Positions 24,481 through 33,760 of a stretch of 64,000 nucleotides of DNA are shown piece after piece. Positions within the stretch are counted from its first letter, which is position 1. Every line of letters begins with the position of its first letter. The notes under the pieces are model-generated. The model did not search any database. It saw only the letters and a list, made by a program, of their open reading frames with translations, and was not told where the DNA came from. The stretch comes from Pithys albifrons albifrons (taxonomy: Eukaryota; Chordata; Aves; Passeriformes; Thamnophilidae): assembly GCF_047495875.1 (NCBI RefSeq), contig NC_092479.1, positions 7,338,806 to 7,402,805 of the forward strand, given 5' to 3'. Made by a program: the position numbers and the translations under genes.

Positions 24481-25689
24481 ATAAGGACATTACCAGAAAA
24501 AACTCTCTCCCAGGGAACTCTCATGACAAAATTATCTGTCCTATGGGCTTAAGGTTTTTCCCTGCTGGATTTGGTGAGGGCTGTGGCTGTAACACCTGCA
24601 GGCCTGCTCAGAGCAGGTGGGACAGTCCATCCCCACAGAATGACAAGGAAAAGCAGGATCCAACAAAATCACAGTGGGGAGCACAGCCCCAGAGGACAAG
24701 GAGTAGCCAATTCCTGGGGTAATATACCAGTCAGAGGGAAAAGATACAGACAGAGGTGCAGAGGGAGCCACTCCAGCACATCCAAGGGAACAGGAAAAGC
24801 TTGGGATCCACAGAGGAAGTTATCATGCCAATAAGATGCCCTCACAACAACAGCAGTCTGCCCAAGGAGCAGGCAGACACTATGTCATCATTTCCACTCC
24901 GTTTCCGCTCCCAGTTTCCTGCTTCCCTTCCCAGCCTCACCCTCCACACTGTTCCCAGAGCAGCACCAGCACCTCTCGGGGAGGTGACAGCAGTGTCTGC
25001 TTCATCCAAAACCACAGCCCCCCCATCCCCGGCATAGCTCTGGACCATCCATGTGCACAGAGCACAACTGCCCCAGCACCAGCAGCCTCACAGAAAGGAC
25101 CAGCCACAGCTCCCAAAACTTAGGGTGAGTCTGTGCCTCTCCCTGCACACACAGTCTGTGCAAACAGGAGTGCCAGCTCCAGTGCCAGCTCCAGTGCCAG
25201 GATGTCTTGGCTGGAGAGACAGGAGAGGCAGGAGCTCCCCCAGGCTCTTGACACAATCCAGAATAACAAACTCTTAGGACATGCTGCTTGGACAGGGAGG
25301 TTGGACCAGCTGAGCTCCAGTGGGTCCCTCCAACCTTACCCAGCCTGGGATTTTGTGACAGCTGCTGCCTCTTCCAGCTCTATCCATCCCTCTCTCTCCC
25401 CCCCCATGCCTCAGGGACTCAGCCACATCTTTGCAGCCCTCCTTGCCAGCACTTTGTACCACCCCAGGACTCTCAGGGCACTCACTGTGGGCAACCACCA
25501 GACCTTTCCCACCTCCTTTCCATCCTTTCCTTCCCACAGGCACAGGTGTCCCCCCCTTCAGCCTCAGCTCCAGGCTCCCACGACACTCTTTGCTGCTCCC
25601 AGCATGGCTCTGCCCAACCATGGTGTGCCAGGCACGGAGAGCACCGTCTGTTCCATCCCTGTGGGTGGCTGCACCCACTGCCCCTGCTC

Positions 25690-26020
25690 TGGCAGCTCAC
25701 ACAATGATAACAAATAGGTGCCAAGTGGCTGGAAGGGACGCACCTTCGATTATAATAATGACATGTCACTGGATGCTGCAGGACTGCGAGGAGGCATAAA
25801 GGGCAGCATCCATTCCCTGCCAGGCCTCCTCTGTCTCGCTCCATGATAAATGATGGTCCAAGAGGCAGGTAATGGATTATGGAGCATTTCACCAGATGGG
25901 GCCCAGCGTGTGGGGACTGAAAAGAATCCATCGTCCCAGGCCAGTGTCGTGTGGACAGGTGTCCACGTAAAAGCTCTCACCACCCATGCTGCAATCCATT
26001 TATAATTTCCCTCCCTCCTC
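25690..26020. promoter_or_regulatory. Candidate conserved non-coding element in SAMD11 intron
   Basis: A low-repeat block with intact CpGs and AT-rich factor sites: AATGATAACAAATAGG, TTCGATTATAATAATGACAT, CCATGATAAATGATGG, GGTAATGGATTATGG and CCATTTATAATTTCC. GGATTA at 25874-25879 is TAATCC on the minus strand, a CRX/OTX core. The call rests on motif density and contrast with flanking Pu/Py-rich sequence. Confidence 0.4.
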
Positions 26021-26319
26021 CTGATATCCAGCTGCTTCAGAAACAGAAGCCAAAGGCTGGAGGGGGTCATGGGGAGCAAACCTTCTGGCCATCCCAGTAA
26101 GGGAAAGCTTTGCTGCAGATCCACCAGCCGGGCTGCAGCGGGACCATCCCTGCTGCACAGACACATCCCAGTTTGTGCTCCTGGCATCACAGGAGACAAT
26201 TCAGGTGCCAGCTGGGAGACACAAAGCAAACCCCCTTGGAAGCGAGCCCACCTATGGATTTAATCAGTTCTGCTGCCACTGTCTAACCCCTCTCCCTGTG
26301 CCTGCACCCCCTCCTTCCC

Positions 26320-26610
26320 TCCCGCCGGAGAGGGCTCGGGTCATGGAGCAGCACGGCAAGGCTTGCGTTAATTGCTCTCCAGACTACAGATCAATAGAAG
26401 GATTTTAGCCGCCTGCACACTCCATCCTTCACCTTTTCCAAAGGACGGGGCTGGAGGAGGGTGGTGGGAGGAGGAGGAGGAGGGGAGCAAGGCTGCTGAA
26501 ACCTTGATGAGATGAGGTCATCGAGCAGCCGCCAGATCCCCAGAAGGCAGCTCAGGGAATCGACCCTGCTCCGGCTGCCTCATCGATACGCTCTCCAGTA
26601 GGGGCACAGA
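26320..26610. promoter_or_regulatory. Candidate conserved element, CpG-containing
   Basis: Contains CGCCGGAGAGGGCTCGGG, GCTTGCGTTAATTGCTCT, ACAGATCAATAGAAGGATTT, GATGAGATGAGGTCATCG and CTCATCGATACGCTC, with several CpGs retained in the middle of an intron. A GGAGGAGGAGGAGG stretch splits it. Could be an enhancer or a decayed promoter. Confidence 0.3.
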
Positions 26611-28290
26611 ACAGCTCTCTGCCTCCAGAGGAGCCTCCCTTTGCTGGAAGACCAGAGGAACTGCCTCAAACTCAGGGGTCATTTTCAGCTGGATGCTTCT
26701 CCCCTCCCCTCTCCTTCCTCTGGCTCTTCCTCTTGGCCTGCCACGTTACCTGCCTTGCTTAGGTGGCTACTTTACAATTCCAGTCTCCAGTGTAGGGCAC
26801 AACATCACATCCCTCCAGGTCTAAAGAGCAGTCTTTGTGCAAAACTGGGTTACAGGAATTGTCTGGCACCAGGGGAGAGGTCGACTCAGTTCTGTCTGTC
26901 TGTCCCCAGGTGGCCTGTGCTCCTTAAGGGCCACAGTAATAACACGTTTTCCCACCGACACACGTTACCCCAGCCCACCCCAGGACGGCTGCAGTGCTTG
27001 GGTCGATGCAACCCTCAATATTTCAGTTGCTGAACTCGCAGCTCCCCCATCGACCCGTTGTGCTGCATCGAACAGCACTCCCTGTCTTCCCAAGGCTTTT
27101 CAGGTGAGAGATTTTGCTATGGAGCTGTGCAGTGCTGAGCACAACGGGGCCCAAACGCTGCAGGCACGCAGGATTAACAGCCTCAGCCCTGTGTGAAGCC
27201 AGCCAGAAGCCAAAGAGCCCTCAGGAAAAGACCTACAGCCTTGGAACAGGCTCCACAAATCAGGAGTGCCTGCAAACCGGGCAGTGAAACACAGCCCTGA
27301 TCTGTGCCAGGGCCCCAAGACACAATCGTGATATAAATTCGAAGTGATAATAATAAATGGCCTATTACAGTAACTCACACATTGCTGGGGGAGGGAGGAA
27401 AGCCATGCACATCCCAGGCCTCCCTGCAGAGCCTCACACAAGCCACGAGCACCACGGAGCTGTGCCTTTCCCCTTTTAATGGCAGGGAGAAAAAGGCTCC
27501 TGCGAGGAAGCCTCAGCAGCCCAAGGCAGCAGGAATATTTATCATCTTGGCCACCTGCCTGTCACAGAAAAATCGCTTCCTCCTTCCTGGTTGGAAGGCA
27601 GCTCTAATGAGTGATGGGCAGCCACATTCACAGCCACTGCTGCTCTTTGCATAGAGAACAGGCAGCCTTGGCGACCCACATGCCATGTTCCCCCCTTCTC
27701 CCTCCTCTGGGAGGCAGGAGGTCCTACCTACTGCTAATTGCTCAGCCAAGTAATTAGCTGAGGCAGATTTTGGCTCCTGGCTAGGCTGGTGGGGCTGCCA
27801 CCCTGTCCTGCCCACCTACTGGGGTTTGACACCCCACTCTGTACAACCCTGTTCCAGCTGTGTCTTTGCTGGCCGAGGGACTGTGCCACTGGGGACCACA
27901 CAGCTGGCAGTGACCTTCCTGCCTGCCTGTCCCACCCAACAGGCACCAACCCAGCTATCCCAGTGCCTCTGACACTGAGTAATACACCCCATACACTTCT
28001 GCCCTGGGAAAGGGGCACAGCAATGGCCACTCTGACAGTACCCTGCAGCCATTAGTAACTGTTGCTGCCTCTTCCTGAAGCTCTCTATAATTTACTGGTG
28101 TCTGCCCAAGCTGCCAAAGGAGGCCCAAGCAATTACAAGATCCCTAAGTCCATCATTTTGGGGATTTCCCTTTCCATGTGCTCCGGGCTCACTCTGTCCC
28201 TGCTGGCCCTTCTTTATGGCCCTTGACTTGCTTCACTGCAAATTGAGTCCATTATACTCATTAAAAGAAGGTGGTTGGTTCCCTGCAGAC

Positions 28291-28490
28291 AACCACAGAA
28301 TCACTGAGGTTGGAGAAGACCTCCCAGACCACTGAGCACAATCTGTGACAGATCTCCACCTTGTCAACCAACCCAGAGCACTGAGTGCCATATCCAGTCA
28401 TCCCTTGGACACCTCCAGGGATGGAGACTCCCCCACCACCCTGGGCATCCCATTCCAATGTTTAACATGAAGAAATTCTTCCTTTTGAAA
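28291..28490 (-). mobile_element. CR1 LINE 3'-end fragment
   Basis: Antisense on the plus strand: CACAGAATCACTGAGGTTGG, AGAAGACCTCCCAGACCACT, TCATCCCTTGGACACCTCCA, GGGATGGAGACTCCCCCACC, ACCCTGGGCATCCCATTCCA, ATGAAGAAATTCTTCCTTTT. All parts are in the order of the reverse complement of a CR1 3' end. It lies in SAMD11's transcribed strand orientation, just downstream of the central exon. Confidence 0.92.
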
Positions 28491-28607
28491 AAAACGATGA
28501 AAAATTGAGAAAGCAACAACCACCATACCACGGAGTGGGGGGAAGAGGAAGAGCCCCACTTGTAGCTCTGCAAAACACATCACTGCAACAGAGCCTTGTG
28601 TGCTCAC

Positions 28608-29317
28608 CTGCATGGAAGTAGGGGCTCATGGTGTACGGGAACCCGAAGGGCAGCGGCTGAGGTGGTGGGATGGAGGCTGGTGGGAGGTACTTCACCTCGC
28701 CTTTGTTGATGCCTGGGCCGAGCAGGTGACTGGGGGACTCGGCGCTCGAGGAGCTGCAGGGGGCATTTTGGGCAGCGCCCGCCTCGCTCATCTCCTTGGC
28801 CCCCTCGCACGCCTTGGCTGCCTCCTTGCACTCCTTGAGCTCCGCGGCCGAGCCGCCACCCTCGGCCTTCAGGCTTTCTGGCTTCTCATCGCTCACATCC
28901 GCGTCACTCTCTGAGTCCTTCATCTCCTCGTCGTTACAGTCTGGGGCGCCATCCCGTGCCCGCGGCTCTGCCGCCTCCTTGGCCTCGCCGATGCCCGGCG
29001 GCTCGGCGCGGTGCTGTGCGGTTTTGCGGCTGCCCCGCCGGGGCTGCTCTTTGGGCGGTGTGGAGGCGCTGCCACCGGGCACGCCGGGGTTCAGGGACAG
29101 CAGCGGGGTGTTGTTGTGCCGCAGCACCAGCATGGCATTGCGCCGGGACAGCTCCTCGCGCAGCGGGTGCCCCTCCGGGATGTCGTGCACGTTGCGCAGT
29201 GCCGGGTGGTCCGGGGGCAGCGCCGGGTGCAGGCTCAGGGGGTCGCCGGCCAGCAGCCTCTGGCGGTGGAGGTTCTCCAGCTCCTTCTGGCGGATGATCT
29301 CGGCTGACATCTCCAAC
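28608..29317 (-). CDS. SAMD11: SAMD11 large central coding exon
   Basis: A 710-nt exon, phase 2 in and phase 1 out, with acceptor CCCATCCAG and donor GCAG/GTGAGC. It begins LEMSAEIIRQKELENLHR, continuing the helix of the previous exon. Next comes PEGHPLREELSRRNAMLV with LRHNNTPLLSLNPG, then basic PRRGSRKTAQHR. An acidic, Ser/Ala-rich disordered stretch follows (DGAPDCNDEEMKDSESDADV), and the exon ends PLPFGFPYTMSPYFHAG. Human SAMD11 shares the LRQKELE helix, the RRGALLVLNHGAAPLL block and the LPLGFPYAVSPYFHTG end, while the middle is diverged and longer here. The exon is CpG-rich. Confidence 0.95.
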
Positions 29318-29994
29318 CTGGATGGGGAGAGGCAGAGGGAATGTTGGCAGTGCCTCTGCGAGGAACTACCCCCCAGCCTCGCTGCTCCATAGTGTGCAGG
29401 AGCAAAGTGTTCCCTCCAAACCCACCCAATTTTCACTGGTCTCCCTTGGACACCACCCTATCACCTGTGCAGGGGTCACCCCACATTGCTCTGCCCACTG
29501 CTAGGAAAGGGAAAGAAAAATCCAGCCCTCTCCCCTCTTACCTGGCCAGGTTTTGCTTCCGTAGCATCTCCTGCTGCCGTGCAAACATCTCCGCTTGGGC
29601 TGGCTGTAGGAACCCGTAACCTGAGGACAGGGAGAACAGCACTGTGGGGTTATTAATCTCAGCACTGATTCTTGGCTACCTGAGGGCCACCTCTCCAGAG
29701 GACTAACTTAGGAAATAAAGGGCAACTAAGTGCTGCTTTCTGCTCTAGAGCCCATCTACTCCCTCATTCCCATGGGTTGAAACAGGACCACAGAGGCTGG
29801 CGGGGACCAAAGGAAAGAACACCCAAGGCAACTGGTCCTGCTGCTGGCAACACCAGGATGAAGTTGGCACAAGAGTCATAGGGAGACACAGAAAACATTT
29901 CTGGGCTGTTTGGGTGAAGAACAGTTTGTCTCAGCCCACACCTTTGCTCTGCCCACCTGCCCTGGCTGCCCACAAGCGTTACCTGTGCACTCAC
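29318..29994 (-). other. Two short SAMD11 introns (29318-29541 and 29621-29994)
   Basis: The 224-nt and 374-nt introns around the 79-nt exon have clear acceptor tracts and no repeats. Short introns of this kind are common on avian microchromosomes. Confidence 0.85.
29542..29620 (-). CDS. SAMD11: SAMD11 coding exon (YGFLQPAQAEMFARQQE)
   Basis: A 79-nt exon, phase 1 in and phase 2 out, with acceptor CCCTGTCCTCAG and donor GCCAG/GTAAGA. It encodes YGFLQPAQAEMFARQQEM, then LRKQNLA. The human counterpart is YGFLPPAQAEMFAWQQELLRKQNLARLE, so identity is high. The residues form a predicted amphipathic helix that continues into the next exon. The introns on both sides are short (374 and 224 nt). Confidence 0.96.
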
Positions 29995-30110
29995 CTGGCG
30001 TCTGGCACAGCGCTGAAGGCACCCCAAGGAAGGGAGGTCTCAAGTGGGGCCCCAGGGCAATATGGGGAGCGTTCTGGGGTGAAAGCAGAGGTGGTGGGTG
30101 GGATATCTCC
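29995..30110 (-). CDS. SAMD11: SAMD11 coding exon (LLSPQNAPH region)
   Basis: A 116-nt exon, phase 2 in and phase 1 out, with acceptor TGGTTTCTGCAG and donor CCAG/GTGAGT. It encodes EISHPPPLLSPQNAPHIA, then LGPHLRPPFLGVPSALCQTP. This block is nearly identical to human SAMD11, the strongest conservation outside the SAM domain. Such conservation in a proline-rich, unstructured stretch suggests a protein-binding motif. Its partner is not evident from the sequence. Confidence 0.96.
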
Positions 30111-31479
30111 CTGCAGAAACCAGAAAATAAATTCAAGTTGAAAACCTGGAGGCTCCACCCAAAAGGCCCTGGCTCAGGAAGAACATCCTGGCTGCAGATG
30201 ACCTGCATTATGAACCAAAGGCTCTTTTGATAAAGGGATATTCACTCAACATGCAGAACTTCTAAAATGGATAGAAAAAAACCCAAAATAAGCAGAACCA
30301 AAAGGGGAAGAAAGCAGCCAGGACTCCACAGGTCCCATGTACTTCCCACCTTTGCTTCTGTGGCCTTTCAGCTGGGCTGTCCACAAGGATTTTGCCTGTC
30401 TAGGACTAGGAAAGGCACAGCTATAGATGCTGCATCTGCCTCTCCCCTTATCAAGCTTGGGTTTCTACCTCATCTAACTACAGCTGAAAGGGTATTCTGT
30501 GTTTCAGGAGCTGGAGAGGGCTTCTGGAAAGAGTTGTAGGAAACACTGCCATGCCTTGCAAAAAATCGCTGTCCTAGCTGGGACAAGGGCTTATCTTTAA
30601 TTCTAGAGAGAAAATCTGGAAGTGAGACAGGAGAAAACACAGGCAGAAGAGATGGGGAGAGGGATCTGAGCAGGAGTCCTGCCGGAAAAGGGATGGGTGG
30701 TGCTGGCCAGAAAGGACAGAGCAGGTGGTAGGTAAGCTGGAAGAGGCAGGTTTGAGTGGTGGGAAGGGGACAATGCCTGGAAGCAAAGCAGGTAGCACTT
30801 GCTTGCAGCAGGGGGGAAGGCAAAAAAAAAAAGAAAAAAAGGCAGGAAGAGAATAAGAGCCAAGGTCTCTTCCATTAGTCAAATCTGCCCTGGGAGCCTG
30901 CAAGCAAATCTGCTTTCCGGCTGCACGTCTCTTAATTCCTTTTGATGGCCACTTACAACATTATTACCTTCACCAGGGCATCTAGAGGCAAAGCCAAGTG
31001 CTGTGCCGTTTATTTTCATTTTACAGTATCTCCCTGTAAAATCTGCTTCGGGAGAGACTGGAGGGCAAGAGGAAGGGAGCCAGAAGGTGCCTGTGACTTG
31101 CAACAAACAGACCACACGCACAACCACACTCCCCATTTCAGTGGGGGGATGACACATGAGGAGGGGGATAACAGGAGGATCCAGCTGTCCCACGCAGCTG
31201 AGGGGGGATTAACACCACCAAAAGCCAAACAAGGACTCCTTGGGGATGAGGCTGGTAAGGAGAGACCTTCCCAGTGTAGTTTTATCTTCATTCTATGCAA
31301 CAGACACTACAAAACAAAATGCTGCTCCGTGGCTGAGATCCCCCTCCAAAATTCCTCCTTCTCCCGACCTACCCCTTGCCCATCTGCCCCGTCTCTGCCT
31401 TCCCCTCCCCATCTCCCATCCCCTGGCTGGCTCTGGCTCTCCTTCCCTCCTCCTTCCCTCCCCTAGCTCTCCTCTAAAC

Positions 31480-31960
31480 TAATTGCACAGCTCGCTGTGT
31501 CTGGAGGAGAGCCACGGATCGATCCGTCGCTGTTGAAATGTTAATGCTAATCGTATAACCGCTCCGCCAGCACCTCGCACTCCGCTGGCAGCTCCAATTA
31601 ATCTCAGGTAACGCAGCGCGTGACCTTCGGCTCCGAGCCGGGGCAGCAGCCAAGCGATGCTTATGTAATTACACCATGAAGTGTGTAATCACCTGCCCTA
31701 ATCCCCGAGGCCTCACAATTAGCCGAGGCCTCGGTCGCTGGGCTGCCAAGTGCTTTGCCACCCCGGACAGCCTGCAGATGAATAACGGACAATTAAAGCG
31801 GCATGACGGGGGCTCCGAGGTGTCCGCTCGATCGTAATTAGCTGTAATCATGGGGAGACGAGCCTGGCAGACGTGCTGGTCGTTTTATAAGAAGCAATTT
31901 AGGAAATCAAGTCGCTTTTAACCATTCCGTGGCCCCAGCGAGCGGCCTCGCCTTGTAAAT
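31480..31960. promoter_or_regulatory. Strong candidate enhancer with CRX/homeodomain sites
   Basis: A repeat-free block with retained CpGs and dense homeodomain motifs: GCTAATCG (TAATCG 31548-31553), CAATTAATCTC (TAATCT 31599-31604), GTGTAATCACC (TAATCA 31686-31691), CCCTAATCCCC (TAATCC 31699-31704), CGTAATTAGC (TAATTA 31835-31840), TGTAATCATGG (TAATCA 31845-31850). It also has CGATCGATC-like stretches and AAGCAATTTAGG. SAMD11 is a known CRX target in photoreceptors, and TAATCC is the CRX core. The block contrasts sharply with the pyrimidine-rich sequence just before it. Function is inferred. Confidence 0.5.
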
Positions 31961-32323
31961 ATGCAGAAAAGGGGATGCTGCAGGAGGTCCTGAAGCCCCG
32001 GGGGCAGGTGGCCCATGGAGAGCTCAAAGGAGATGCTAAAAACAAAGAAGAGACAATCCGTGCCCAGGAAGCAGAGTGTTTGATGGGGATGAGGACTGGG
32101 CACTGTGGAAGATAAAAGGTTCTTCCTTCGGTGGCAGCCCAGTGTTTATCAGAGGTTATTTTTGTGCTTTAATGTTGTGCTACGGGGCATAACTCAGATC
32201 CCTAAGGAATTCAAATCTGCTGGAGACTCTGCAGTTCATTCCCTCCATCCTCTCCTCAGAGCTTCCCTGCCTTCTGGGGCCTGGCATCAACTCCTGCTTT
32301 GGGCTGGCCAGTGAGAGGTGCCT

Positions 32324-32420
32324 GGCTGGGGCAGGGGATGCAGCAAAGGCACAAAGCTGGGGAAGGGGATGCAGCAAAGGCACAAAGCTGGGGAAGGGGA
32401 TGCAGCAAAGGCACAAAGCC
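32324..32420. repeat. 31-bp tandem repeat, about three copies
   Basis: The unit GGATGCAGCAAAGGCACAAA plus GCTGGGGAAGG recurs with an exact 31-nt period; the ATG of the unit lies at 32338, 32369 and 32400. Copies two and three are almost identical, so the array is young or kept uniform. It is intronic and 31 nt is not a multiple of three, so it has no coding meaning. Confidence 0.92.
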
Positions 32421-33439
32421 ACTGCTCCTGGTCCAACCCCACTACCAGGCACACAGCTGAGCACAGCAGCCCGTGGTGGCTGCAAGAGGAGCTGGAGGAA
32501 ACACAGCAGGGGTGACTCTTCAGAGGCCAGAGGTCAGGTGCTGCTCCTGTTCCACACACACCAACACACACCGGGGATGAATCCAAAGGTTTGGAACACT
32601 CAGGGAGGCACATTTACACATGCTGTACCAGGCACACAGAGACCCCAGTGCTGTTCTCTCAGCAGCCCTGGAGCTCTCCACCAAACACACACACACACAG
32701 GGCAAAGCTGCTGGTGGGAACAGGAGCAGCCCAAGGTCCCAGCCCTGCCACTGCCACAGCCCTGGAGTCTGGCCTGAAGTCAGAGAAGGGAGGCTGCAGA
32801 TGGCCAGACACCACAGGGTCACTGCACCTCTCCTGCTACTCCCCTCTGACACTCAGCATCAATCTCCAGCAGTAGAGAACTTAGAAAGCAAGCAGGCAAG
32901 CTCATAAATATTTAGAGAATAGAAGACTCTTCTCCCTGCAGGTATCCTGATGGTCCAGAGCTCCTGCTGCAGAGCCCTGAGCAACATCTCACCTGCATGA
33001 CCACGGACAGGTGCTTTCTGCCACCCCACAGACCCAGCCTTCTGGACACAGAACCTGTTGGAACCTGCCACTGCTCCCTTCCAGCCCATCTGCCTGGGAT
33101 TTGGCATGGAAACCTGGCACAGGAGGGAGGCAGCACCACCAGGGTGTGTCCTGGTCCTGAGCTGGGAAACCCTCCCAGGCTGCCTGGGACAGATACAGCC
33201 AATTGCTTTCAAGCAAGCTTGGAAAAGAGCTGGCAACCCCGGAGTAAAAAGCCCCAGAGACTTTAACAAAGGCTGCTGTGCCTTTAGACAGATGTGCACC
33301 AAAACACTAATCCTTGCATCCCTTCCCAGGTATGTGTCAGCCTTCAACCCCCCATTAAATTCCTTCCTCCTCTTCCTCCACTGCTCAAAGGGCAGAATTA
33401 CAGCCCCATACCCTGAGAACCTGAATTTAGCCCCTGGCA

Positions 33440-33760
33440 ATTACATCTGATAAGCCTTGTCCTTACCTTGCAGAGAGCAATTCTGTGTTAGTGCATATTC
33501 CTCCCCCCATCCCCTTTTCTTTTTTCCCCCCTAATATGCCAGCTGGAGGCTTGTGAGCAGGGTATTAGGGGATTTGCACTGCATGCTGCTAAATTTGATA
33601 TGTCCTTTAACAGGAGACAAATGGTTCACAAGGCTTAAAAAGTATCGACTTTTCTTTAACAATAAGCACTAATGGCCTTCAAATAATCAATATTTAAAGT
33701 CATTATGGGGTTACACATTATACTGTTAAAACCAGGCCTTTCACTTTAACCCCATCATAT
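33440..33760. promoter_or_regulatory. Candidate conserved non-coding element
   Basis: AT-rich, non-repetitive block with GGCAATTACATCTGATAAG, GGTATTAGGGGATTTGC, ACTGCATGCTGCTAAATTTG, AGTATCGACTTTTC, AAGCACTAATGGCCTTC, AATAATCAATATTTAAAGTC and TTATGGGGTTACACATTA. It has the look of vertebrate developmental enhancers; no alignment was possible. Confidence 0.38.

Larger units (their letters stand above)
23424..28607 (-). other. SAMD11 intron (5.2 kb)
   Basis: Intron between the large central exon and the first SAM-domain exon. It holds an old CR1-like fragment (24280-24480), two or three candidate conserved elements (25690-26020, 26320-26610, 27310-27370) and a CR1 copy at 28291-28490 that ends about 120 bp from the central exon. 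Confidence 0.75.

Noticed and set aside
28796..29392. 198-aa plus-strand frame opposite the SAMD11 central exon
   Set aside because: Antisense shadow of a GC-rich coding exon; its residues follow from the real codons on the other strand.
32324..32420. Tandem repeat considered as a CRISPR array
   Set aside because: Units are directly adjacent with no unique spacers, and the context is a vertebrate intron.
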